From an uncultured Collinsella sp. (lineage in GTDB: Bacteria > Actinomycetota > Coriobacteriia > Coriobacteriales > Coriobacteriaceae), in assembly GCA_900544845.1 (NCBI GenBank), contig UQWV01000012.1, positions 1-39,324 on the forward strand: a stretch of 39,324 bases of DNA, read 5' to 3'. The stretch's first letter is position 1; each line of letters opens with the position of its first letter. The position numbers and the translations under genes were made by a program. A model generated the notes under the pieces. It was not told the DNA's origin. It searched no databases and worked only from the letters and a program-made list of their open reading frames with translations. This document shows, in pieces, positions 16,890 through 24,183 of the stretch.

Positions 16890-19007
16890 ATGGCATCTGC
16901 TGTTAAGCGTGACGGTCGCGCCGTGGTGACCACGTGCGGGGGATGCTATGCCGATTGCGCCTTTGCGGCACGCGTTGAGGACGGTCGCGTGGTGGCCGAG
17001 TTGCCGGTGCCGGGGCATCCGTGCGCGGCGCGTGCCCTTTGCGCCCGCGGTCGGCATCGCCTGGCAATGCCGTTTGACGAGCGCGACCGCATCGTGCACC
17101 CTATGCGCCGACGAGCTGATGGCTCGGGGTTCGATGCGATTTCGTGGGACGAGGCGTTCGCGCAGATCGCTGCGCGCCTTGGGGGGATTGTTGACGGACA
17201 TGGTCCGTGCGCGCTGGGCATGACGCTCGGCGTGCCCTCGTTCGACCGTTACTGGGCGTATCGCTTTATGCATGCGCTTGGTTCGCCCAACGTGTACGGT
17301 GCCGACGGCGCCTGCGAGGTAAGCCGACTTACCGGTTGGGAGCACAGCTTGGGCTATAGTCCCGCCTCCGACCTGGCGCATACCGATTGCATCATGTACC
17401 TGGGGCGTTCCATCGTCGATTCGTCGACGATGGGGGCTGTTGATGCGCTCAACGATGCCCGTCGCCGTGGGGCGAAGATTTTCGTGGTCGACCCCCGGCG
17501 CAGCGGCTCGGCCGCGCTTGCCGACCGCTGGCTGCGCGTGCGCCCGGGCTGCGACCTGGCCTTGCTGCTGGGTATCGCACATGTGCTGGTAGCCGAGGAC
17601 CTGTACGACCACGATTTTGTTGCCCGCTATACCACGGGTTTTGACGAGTTGACGCAGGCGGCCCGTGCTTGGACGCCCGAGTGGGCCGAGTCGATGTGCG
17701 ACGTGCCGGCGGACGATATCCGTGCGACTGCGCGTGATTTGGCTGCCGCGGCGCCTGCTGCGGTGGTGGACGCTGGGTTTCATGGTGGCATCGGTATCGC
17801 GTATGCCAATAGCACCCAGACCGCGCGTGCGATTTGTCTGGTCGATGTGCTGCTGGGCTGTATCGGGCATGCGGGCGGCGCGCTCAATCCTCCCACACCG
17901 CTTGTACTGGGCGACTTGGACCCCGTGCGTTTCGCGACGCCGCCGGTGCCGCGTGAGCCTAAGTTGGGGTCCGAGCGCTATCCGCTCGTTGATCCGGTGC
18001 GCGGCCTGTGCACGACCATCGGTCAGTCGATTCTGGCCGGGGACCTGCGCGGGCTGATCGTTTACGCCAGCAATCCCGGCGCGGGCTATGGTAACGCCGG
18101 GGCGTGGCTATCGATTCTGGAACAGCTCGACTTGCTCGTGACGATTGATATTCGCTGGTCCGAGACAGCGCGTGCGTCCGACTATGTGCTGCCCGACGTG
18201 ACGTATCTGGAAGCCGACCGCGGCGTGGGAACGGTGGCGGGCGTCAACGATGCGCGCGTGTTCTACCGCAACGCCGTGCTGCCCGTGCAGCATGACGGCA
18301 CGCGTCCCGGTCGGGAGATTTTTGCCGGTCTGGCGCAGGCGTGTGGCGTGGGCGAGTATTTCCAGTTTACGTCTGACGATCTGGCGGCTGCCCAGGTGGC
18401 GCCTTTTGGGATCGATCTGGACGAGCTCAAGGAGCGCGGCTGGGCCGATACGGGCATGGCGCTGCCGACGCGCGCGGGTGAGCCGGTGATTCCGCTTGCC
18501 GGCGGCAAGATTGCGCTGGCAAGCGACATATGGGAGCGAGCCGGCATGGGTCGTGTGCCCAACTGGATCGCTCCCATGGTGGAGCCCGGCCTGGGTATGT
18601 TTCGCCTCATTAGCGGCAACCGTCCCTTTGAGTCGCATACTTCGCGCAGGCTCGCGGCCCAAGGTGCCGCCGAGGCTGGATCGGACCTGGATGCCGTGCA
18701 GATGAATGCCGATGCTGCCGCTCGCATGGGTATTGCCGACGGCGAGATCGTCGAGCTCGTGAGCGATATGGGCCGCGATCGCGTGCGCGTGGAGACGACG
18801 CCCTATCTGCATCCGGCGTGCATCTTTACGTCGGCCGCCCCCGGTGGGCGTTCGTTTGGCTCCGATGCCGGCGGCGCTCAAGCCTTAGGCGTGGGCCCGC
18901 TCGACCATACGCCGCTGCGTTGGGACCCGTTGACGGGCGCCGCGCTCACCCAGGAAAACGCCGTTCGCGTGGAAAAGATCGCGGCGCGCGAGGATAATAA
19001 CGAGTAA
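16890..19007 (+). CDS. Cytoplasmic molybdopterin oxidoreductase, Cys-ligated (PhsA/PsrA/FdhF superfamily), substrate unknown
   Basis: A 705-residue protein of the bis-MGD molybdopterin oxidoreductase superfamily. A [4Fe-4S] motif is formed by C16, C19, C23 and C51 (CGGCYADC...CARG), with Arg53 in place of the Lys of formate dehydrogenases. C142 in GSPNVYGADGACEVS has the spacing of the Mo-ligating Cys in thiosulfate/polysulfide reductases. The C-terminal dinucleotide-binding domain (ADGEIVELVSDMGRDRVRV) is present. No Tat signal is visible and no electron-transfer or membrane-anchor gene is adjacent, so it is an orphan catalytic subunit that should work in the cytoplasm. The ATG at 16890 follows AAAGGGG; ATG 16872 is an alternative. 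Its position between focA and selA suggests a link with formate or selenium metabolism, but no substrate can be named. Confidence 0.8.
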   Translation: MASAVKRDGRAVVTTCGGCYADCAFAARVEDGRVVAELPVPGHPCAARALCARGRHRLAMPFDERDRIVHPMRRRADGSGFDAISWDEAFAQIAARLGGIVDGHGPCALGMTLGVPSFDRYWAYRFMHALGSPNVYGADGACEVSRLTGWEHSLGYSPASDLAHTDCIMYLGRSIVDSSTMGAVDALNDARRRGAKIFVVDPRRSGSAALADRWLRVRPGCDLALLLGIAHVLVAEDLYDHDFVARYTTGFDELTQAARAWTPEWAESMCDVPADDIRATARDLAAAAPAAVVDAGFHGGIGIAYANSTQTARAICLVDVLLGCIGHAGGALNPPTPLVLGDLDPVRFATPPVPREPKLGSERYPLVDPVRGLCTTIGQSILAGDLRGLIVYASNPGAGYGNAGAWLSILEQLDLLVTIDIRWSETARASDYVLPDVTYLEADRGVGTVAGVNDARVFYRNAVLPVQHDGTRPGREIFAGLAQACGVGEYFQFTSDDLAAAQVAPFGIDLDELKERGWADTGMALPTRAGEPVIPLAGGKIALASDIWERAGMGRVPNWIAPMVEPGLGMFRLISGNRPFESHTSRRLAAQGAAEAGSDLDAVQMNADAAARMGIADGEIVELVSDMGRDRVRVETTPYLHPACIFTSAAPGGRSFGSDAGGAQALGVGPLDHTPLRWDPLTGAALTQENAVRVEKIAAREDNNE

Positions 19008-19059
19008 TTGACTCAGCTGATGTATTCGACTGATTCACGTTTCTTTTGAAAGGCCGCAC

Positions 19060-20517
19060 ATGAGCGATAGCCAGAACATGTCCGATGAGGTGCGCGCCCG
19101 CCTGCGCGCCATTCCCTCCGTCAACGAGCTGCTCGCAGAGTGGCCGGTTGTGAAGGCGGCGAGGGAGACCTGCGACGCGGTGGTGCATGCCGCCGTCACG
19201 GCCGAGCTCGACGAGGAGCGCGCCGCCATTCGTGCCGGTGCCGCCCCGCGTTCCAAGCGCGACCTGGCCTCGGCCATCGAGTGGCGTGCGCATCGCTCTG
19301 CGCTGCCGAGCCTGCGCCCAGCAGTTAATGCCACGGGCGTGGTCATCCATACCAACTTGGGCCGCGCCCCGCTCGCGGAGTCGGCGGCAAAGGCCGTGGC
19401 CGAGGTCGCGCGCGGGTACAGCACACTCGAGTACAGCGTGGACACCTGCTCGCGTGGGTCGCGCAAGGAACATGCCGCGCAGCTGATCCGCTCGCTTACC
19501 GGTGCCGAGGACGCGCTGGTCGTTAATAACAACGCCGCCGCTGTGCTGCTGGTGCTGGCGACCCATGCCGCAGGCAAAGAGGTCATCGTGAGCCGCGGCG
19601 AGCTTGTCGAGATCGGCGGCAGCTTCCGCATCCCCGATGTCATGGCGGCTTCGGGCGCCAAACTCGTCGAGGTCGGCGCCACCAACCGCACGCACCTGGG
19701 CGACTACGAGCGCGCCATCACGCCCGAAACGGCCATGATCCTCAAGGTTCATCCTTCCAACTATCGCATCGAGGGTTTCCACGAGGAGGTAGGCTCTCGG
19801 GAGCTTGCGGCGCTTGCTCATAAGCATGGCCTGCTCTTCTACGAAGACCAGGGCTCGGGCGCGCTGCTGCCCGACGACATCTTGGTGCGCGGCGGCGAGG
19901 AGCCTACGCCGGCTTCGGTTGCGGCGGGGCTCGATTTGGTGTCGTGCTCGGGCGATAAACTGCTCGGTGCAGCACAGGCGGGCATTATCATGGGCCGTAG
20001 CGATCTGGTCCAGGCCTGTGGGTCACATCCGCTTATGCGTGCCCTGCGCCCGGGCAAGCTCGCACTGGCGGCGCTCGAGGCTACACTGCGCATCTACATG
20101 GACGGGGCGGATGTGGCCCATCGCGAGGTACCGGTGCTCAACATGCTCACGCTTCCGCAGGCTCATCTGGAGCGTCGCGCACGTAAGCTGCGCGATCGTA
20201 TGGTCGCCGGGCTTGATAAGGCTGGCTGCCCGTGCGCCGTGCAGGTGGAAATCATCGAGGAGTCGTCGACTCCCGGCGGCGGCTCGCTGCCTACCGTGGA
20301 GCTGCCCACCATCTGCGTTGCCGTGTGCCTCGTCGATGAGCGTCTTTCCGTTGATGCGCTCAAGCGCTCGCTCGTCCAAGATTTCGACACGCCGGTCGTC
20401 ACGCGAACCTCGCACAATCGCATTTTGTTTGACGTCCGTACGCTTGTGGGCGACCGCGATATCGAGACGGCGGCGTCGACGCTTGCCGCATGCGTTGAGA
20501 AGGCGATTGCTCGATGA
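19060..20517 (+). CDS. selA: L-seryl-tRNA(Sec) selenium transferase SelA
   Basis: A 485-residue PLP-dependent enzyme (E. coli SelA ~463) that converts seryl-tRNA(Sec) into selenocysteyl-tRNA(Sec) using selenophosphate. The pyridoxal lysine is K300 in CSGDKLLGAAQAGII, and VINATGVVIHTNLGRAPLAE-like sequence (here PAVNATGVVIHTNLGRAPL) marks the N-terminal family signature. ATG 19060 follows GAAAGG. The last 4 bases overlap selB (ATGA). Confidence 0.95.
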   Translation: MSDSQNMSDEVRARLRAIPSVNELLAEWPVVKAARETCDAVVHAAVTAELDEERAAIRAGAAPRSKRDLASAIEWRAHRSALPSLRPAVNATGVVIHTNLGRAPLAESAAKAVAEVARGYSTLEYSVDTCSRGSRKEHAAQLIRSLTGAEDALVVNNNAAAVLLVLATHAAGKEVIVSRGELVEIGGSFRIPDVMAASGAKLVEVGATNRTHLGDYERAITPETAMILKVHPSNYRIEGFHEEVGSRELAALAHKHGLLFYEDQGSGALLPDDILVRGGEEPTPASVAAGLDLVSCSGDKLLGAAQAGIIMGRSDLVQACGSHPLMRALRPGKLALAALEATLRIYMDGADVAHREVPVLNMLTLPQAHLERRARKLRDRMVAGLDKAGCPCAVQVEIIEESSTPGGGSLPTVELPTICVAVCLVDERLSVDALKRSLVQDFDTPVVTRTSHNRILFDVRTLVGDRDIETAASTLAACVEKAIAR

Positions 20518-22481
20518 GTGAGGTTCAGGCGCTGGTGGAGTGTCCCGTTATCGTTGGCACGGCGGGCCACGTCGACCACGGTAAGTCGGCGCTGATCGAG
20601 GCACTGACCGGCAAGAATCCTGATCGCCTGGAGGTCGAACGTCGCCGGGGCATGACGGTGGAGCTGGGCTTTGGCGAGCTGGCACTGCCGAGTGGCAAGA
20701 TCGTCGGCCTGGTCGACGTGCCGGGCCACGCGCATTACCTGCGCGCCATGGTGCAGGGTGCGACAGGCATCGACGTTGCCGTACTGGTGGTCTCTGCCGT
20801 TGAGGGTGTAATGCCGCAGACGCGCGAGCACGTGCACGTGCTGGAGCTGCTGGGCGTCACGCATATGGTGGTGGCGCTGACGATGTGTGACCTGGCCGAT
20901 GCCGAGATGACCGAGCTTGCCGAGCTCGATGTCGATGACTTTTTGTCGGGTACCGTGTTTGCGGGCGCGCCGATTGTGCCCGTGTCGTCTAAGACGGGCG
21001 AGGGGATCGACGGGCTGCTTGCGGTGCTCGACGAGCAGGTAAGTGCCTGCTGGGATGCCTGCCGCGACCGTGCCGAGCGCACCGATGCCGCGCCGCGCCT
21101 GCCGATTGACCGCTGCTTTACGATTAAGGGCGTCGGCACTGTCGTAACGGGAACGCTGCACGATGCGCCGGTTGCGGTGGGCGACGAGCTGATGGCTTTG
21201 CCGTCGCGTACGGTCTGTCGCGTGCGCGGGATTCAGGTGCATGGCGATACGCCGCGGGCGTTGCCCGGTCAGCGTGTGGCGCTCAACTTGGTGGGCGATG
21301 CCGTCGCCACGCTCGATCGCGGTGAGATGCTCGGCGTGGCGGGCCGCTTTGGCCAGACGATGCGCTTCATGATGGCGTTTACGTATTTGGGTCGCGAGGG
21401 AGCCAAGCCGCGTGTGCTCGAATCGGGTGCGCGTGTGCACGTGATGGCGGGTACGGCCGAGGTTGTCGGTCGCATCATGTTCATGGAGGGCGAGGCCCCC
21501 ATGGCGGTGGGCGAGACCCGTAATGTTCAGGTACGCTTGGAGGAGCCGTTGCCGCTGCGCGCCGAAGACCATGCCGTGGTGCTGTCGTATTCGCCCGTTA
21601 TGCTCATTGGCGGCGGGCGCGTGCTGCTTTCGCGCTGTCGTCGCTCGCGCGAGCTTTCTGCCGGCGAGCACGCACTGTTTGCGGCGCTTGAGTCCGGTGA
21701 TATCGCGGGCGGTGTGGGCGCTTGGCTGGCGCTGCAGATGCTGCCGGTTACGGCGGTTGATGTTGCTGAGGCTTTGGATCTTGGTGTCGGCGAGGCCGAT
21801 GCCGCACTGCGCGGGTTGGTGGCGCAGGGCTCCGTTCGCAAGCTTGCCGTGGGTGATGCGGACCTCTTGGCGGACACCGTGGTGCTCGACGCTGCGATGG
21901 ATTCACTGGCGGCGACCCTGTCAGCCATGCACGCGGCGGCCCCCAAGGAAACGGGCTTTACGCCTGGCGCCGTTGCCCATGCTGCGTGGCCTGCCGCTGA
22001 TGAAGGCGTTGCCGCGGCTCTGATTGCCGAGGGCTGCTCGCGTGGCGTGTGCGCCGCCGAGGGCGCCGAGGTATTCGATCCGCATTCGGCCGCCGCGGCG
22101 GCACGCGTGGTGCGAGAGGCTTGCGAGCGCATCGTCGCGCTGCTTGACGAGGCTGGCCTGGATGCACCGGCGCTTCCCGAGGTGGGCGAACAGCTCCAGC
22201 TCGGTCGCGACACCATGACGCGTGCCCTGCGCGAGCTTTCGCTCAACCGCGCAATCGTTAAGGTCGAGCGCGACGTTGCCCTGTCTGCTGCCGCCGAGGC
22301 CCATGCGCGTGAGCTCGTCGCCGCCGCCATTGAGGCAGCCGGCGGCGCTGCCACCACGAGTGTGCTGCGCGAGGCCCTGGGTGTGTCGCGCAAGCGCGCC
22401 ATCAGCATCTTGGAGCACCTGGACGCCGTGCGCTTTACGGTGCTCGACAAGGACGCCGGCGGCCTGAGGTCCCTGCGCTAG
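20514..22481 (+). CDS. selB: Selenocysteine-specific elongation factor SelB
   Basis: A 655-residue translational GTPase (E. coli ~614) that brings Sec-tRNA(Sec) to UGA codons marked by a SECIS. The P-loop GHVDHGKS is at 18-25; the switch segment ERRRGMTVELGFG and DVPGHAHYL follow. The guanine-recognition motif, normally N/T-K-x-D, reads T123-M-C-D126, with Met in place of Lys. The C-terminal ~250 residues are winged-helix domains for SECIS binding, ending DAVRFTVLDKDAGGLRSLR. It overlaps selA by 4 bases, is followed by a 67-bp palindrome and then by selC. Confidence 0.94.
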   Translation: MSEVQALVECPVIVGTAGHVDHGKSALIEALTGKNPDRLEVERRRGMTVELGFGELALPSGKIVGLVDVPGHAHYLRAMVQGATGIDVAVLVVSAVEGVMPQTREHVHVLELLGVTHMVVALTMCDLADAEMTELAELDVDDFLSGTVFAGAPIVPVSSKTGEGIDGLLAVLDEQVSACWDACRDRAERTDAAPRLPIDRCFTIKGVGTVVTGTLHDAPVAVGDELMALPSRTVCRVRGIQVHGDTPRALPGQRVALNLVGDAVATLDRGEMLGVAGRFGQTMRFMMAFTYLGREGAKPRVLESGARVHVMAGTAEVVGRIMFMEGEAPMAVGETRNVQVRLEEPLPLRAEDHAVVLSYSPVMLIGGGRVLLSRCRRSRELSAGEHALFAALESGDIAGGVGAWLALQMLPVTAVDVAEALDLGVGEADAALRGLVAQGSVRKLAVGDADLLADTVVLDAAMDSLAATLSAMHAAAPKETGFTPGAVAHAAWPAADEGVAAALIAEGCSRGVCAAEGAEVFDPHSAAAAARVVREACERIVALLDEAGLDAPALPEVGEQLQLGRDTMTRALRELSLNRAIVKVERDVALSAAAEAHARELVAAAIEAAGGAATTSVLREALGVSRKRAISILEHLDAVRFTVLDKDAGGLRSLR

Positions 22482-22506
22482 GCCGGTCATTCGCTCCCGC
22501 CTCCTC

Positions 22507-22573
22507 AGTTGCGGTGAAATAGTTCCTATTTGGAGGCTTTGGCAGCAAATACAGGAACTATTCCACCGCAACT
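22507..22573. repeat. 67-bp palindromic repeat, copy 1
   Basis: 21-base arms at 22507-22527 (starting AGTTGCGGTGAAATAG) and 22553-22573 (ending CACCGCAACT) pair with one mismatch around a 25-base loop. The same arms, the same mismatch and the same loop length recur at 37850-37916. It lies between selB and selC and may also end the selAB transcript. Confidence 0.85.
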
Positions 22574-22587
22574 TCTTGTTCGTCTTT

Positions 22588-22618
22588 TTGGGATGGAGCC
22601 GTTTCGGTTTGGTAAAAT
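22588..22618 (+). promoter_or_regulatory. Possible selC promoter
   Basis: TTGGGA (22588-22593), 19 bases, then TAAAAT (22613-22618) resemble a weak sigma-70 promoter placed to start transcription a few bases before selC. The spacing is long, so this is tentative. Confidence 0.35.
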
Positions 22619-22630
22619 ACCGCCGCACTT

Positions 22631-22727
22631 GGGAACGGATGGGCTCCGGTGGGCTCCGCGGTCCTCAAAACCGTTGCGAGGCGTGCAAAACGTCTTGGAT
22701 GTGTTCGATTCACATACGTTCCCGCCA
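22631..22727 (+). tRNA. selC: tRNA-Sec (anticodon UCA)
   Basis: A 97-base tRNA gene with an encoded CCA. Acceptor GGGAACG (22631-22637) pairs with CGTTCCC (22717-22723); the expected eighth pair of a bacterial tRNA(Sec) is G22638-A22716, not a standard pair. The D arm is GGGCTC-CGGT-GGGCTC (6 bp, as in E. coli selC). The anticodon arm is GCGGT-CCTCAAA-ACCGT with anticodon TCA. An ~8-bp long variable arm (CGAGGCGT / ACGTCTTG) and a 5-bp T arm (ATGTG-TTCGATT-CACAT) follow. The discriminator is G. It decodes the fdhF UGA. Confidence 0.95.
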
Positions 22728-22735
22728 TACGCTAC

Positions 22736-22791
22736 CAGCGCTTTTGTGCTCGCGGTCTTGCTGCGTGCCGCAAAGGCGCTGTTTTGTTTTT
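22736..22791 (+). terminator. Terminator after selC
   Basis: CAGCGCTTTTG (22736-22746) pairs with CAAAGGCGCTG (22771-22781) with one G-T pair, followed by TTTTGTTTTT. It sits 9 bases after the tRNA-Sec CCA end and should end the selC transcript. Confidence 0.75.
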
Positions 22792-22882
22792 GCATGGGTT
22801 TGCCGTGCCGCCCGCTTTGTCGGCGACGGTATTTGGCTTCGTGTGCCGGGTTTTGAGCATTCCGATGGGGGTGGTTTGCCGT

Positions 22883-23515
22883 ATGACTACCGTAAGACGG
22901 GCCGATCTTTCTTGTGTCGTCCAGGCAGGCGGGTTGTCGTCGCGCATGGGCCGTGACAAGGCACGGATGTTGTTTTGCGGCGAGCCCTTGATCGAACGCG
23001 TACTGTGCCGCCTGGCTCAGGTTGCCGGCGAGCTGGTCGTGACGACGTCGCGCCCTGGCGAGCTTACCTACCTTGAGGAGCTTATGTTTGATGGCCTGCG
23101 CCCCCGCGTGGTGATGGACGTCGACGGCCCCGCTGGCGCTATGCGTGGCATTGCGAGCTCGCTGATTGCCGCTCGGCTGCCGCTCGTGGCGATCGTCGCC
23201 TGCGACATGCCGTTTGTCTCGCCGAAGTTGATCGATGCGCTTGCCCATCGGGTCGACGCAGACGCACTCGATGTGTGCGTCCCACGCGAGGAACGGGGGA
23301 TTGAGCCGCTCTGTGCTGTGTGGCGTCGCCAGGCTTGCGCGCCGGTTGCCCGTGAGTTGCTCGACCAGGACCGTCAACGCATCCGCTGTTTGATCGACCG
23401 AGTACATGCTGGTTATCTAGACGAGCCACAGATTATCGAGGCGGCCGGCTCCACGCTCTGCTTCGAAAACGTCAATACGCCCGAGGAGTTTGCGGCAGCC
23501 GAGCTGCTCGCCTAG
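22883..23515 (+). CDS. mobA: Molybdenum cofactor guanylyltransferase MobA
   Basis: A 210-residue nucleotidyltransferase (E. coli MobA ~194) that joins GMP to molybdopterin to form the MGD cofactor that FdhF and the 16890 oxidoreductase need. The N-terminal nucleotide-binding motif QAGGLSSRMGRDK is at residues 14-26, and MDVDGPAGAMRGI and VACDMPFVSPKLID are the usual catalytic-region segments. I chose ATG 22883, with GGGGGTGG about 9 bases upstream; ATG 22865 is an alternative. The stop is 15 bases before the DUF3343 gene. Enzymes of the MocA (CMP) type share the fold, so specificity for GMP is inferred partly from context. Confidence 0.85.
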   Translation: MTTVRRADLSCVVQAGGLSSRMGRDKARMLFCGEPLIERVLCRLAQVAGELVVTTSRPGELTYLEELMFDGLRPRVVMDVDGPAGAMRGIASSLIAARLPLVAIVACDMPFVSPKLIDALAHRVDADALDVCVPREERGIEPLCAVWRRQACAPVARELLDQDRQRIRCLIDRVHAGYLDEPQIIEAAGSTLCFENVNTPEEFAAAELLA

Positions 23516-23530
23516 ACGATGGGAGATGCC

Positions 23531-23926
23531 ATGTCTCACGATATCTGTCCCGACACCGGGGAACCTTGCACTTGCGACGGCTCTGAGCCCTGCACCTGCG
23601 GCTGTGGCGGCTGCGGGCATACGGCCGAGGAAGAGGCCGCGGCGGCAGCGTACCGCGAGTCGCATCGAGAGGCCCCATCCGGTGATGCCCTCGACCATGA
23701 GCGCAAGATCATCGTATCGTTCGACAGCACGTTCGATGTGATGGAATGCGAGCAGCTGTGCCTGGATGCCGGCGTGCCCGGGCGCATTATGCCTTTGCCC
23801 GGCTCCATTACCGCCGGCTGCGGGCTGTGCTGGGCCATGCCGTTCTCGGGCGATGCGCTTGCCGCCTTCCGCGCTGCCACCGAAGGCCGCATAACCCCCG
23901 CCGACTACCATCAGCTCGTCCTCTAA
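23531..23926 (+). CDS. DUF3343 'Se/S carrier-like' protein with Cys-rich N-terminus
   Basis: A 131-residue protein in two parts. Residues 1-30 hold seven cysteines (C6, C13, C15, C21, C23, C25, C28) and a following His30, in a CPDTGEPCTC...CTCGCGGCGH pattern. Residues ~55-131 match the DUF3343 / putative Se/S carrier-like domain: KIIVSFDSTFDVMECEQLCLD, GVPGRIMPLPGSITAGCGLCWAMP. DUF3343 genes are known near selenium genes, and here it directly follows mobA and the selA-selB-selC set, so a role in selenium or sulfur handling is plausible but unproven. ATG 23531 follows GGGAGA; ATG 23519 would add 4 residues. The Cys-rich part looks like a metal or chalcogen-binding extension. Confidence 0.75.
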   Translation: MSHDICPDTGEPCTCDGSEPCTCGCGGCGHTAEEEAAAAAYRESHREAPSGDALDHERKIIVSFDSTFDVMECEQLCLDAGVPGRIMPLPGSITAGCGLCWAMPFSGDALAAFRAATEGRITPADYHQLVL

Positions 23927-24183
23927 CCACCGACACCACCACAAAGGTGTCTGTCCCCAATATGGTGGTTTGGAACACGTGGACGAAACAGGTTTGAAAC
24001 ACGGGTTTTGCGCGTCGGGCGCTCAAAAACGCCTCTACCTGCATCGTAATCAAAACGAAACATCCGCTCGTCGGCTTATGCGTAACTTTGCTGCAACAGT
24101 GCGATATTATCCATACTCGATAAAGCTCACGGCGCATGGGGCGCCGCGAACGACACCTTTCTTTTCCATCAATTGGAGGAAGC
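23927..24183. other. Intergenic region upstream of gdhA
   Basis: 257 bases without a supportable gene. A short hairpin, GACACC (23935-23940 region) with GGTGTC, lies just after the DUF3343 stop with no T-run. A -10-like TATTAT lies at 24105-24110 and a TTGCTG (24088) with CATACT (24112-24117, 18-base spacing) is a possible gdhA promoter. The gdhA ribosome site TTGGAGGA ends at 24181. Confidence 0.4.
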
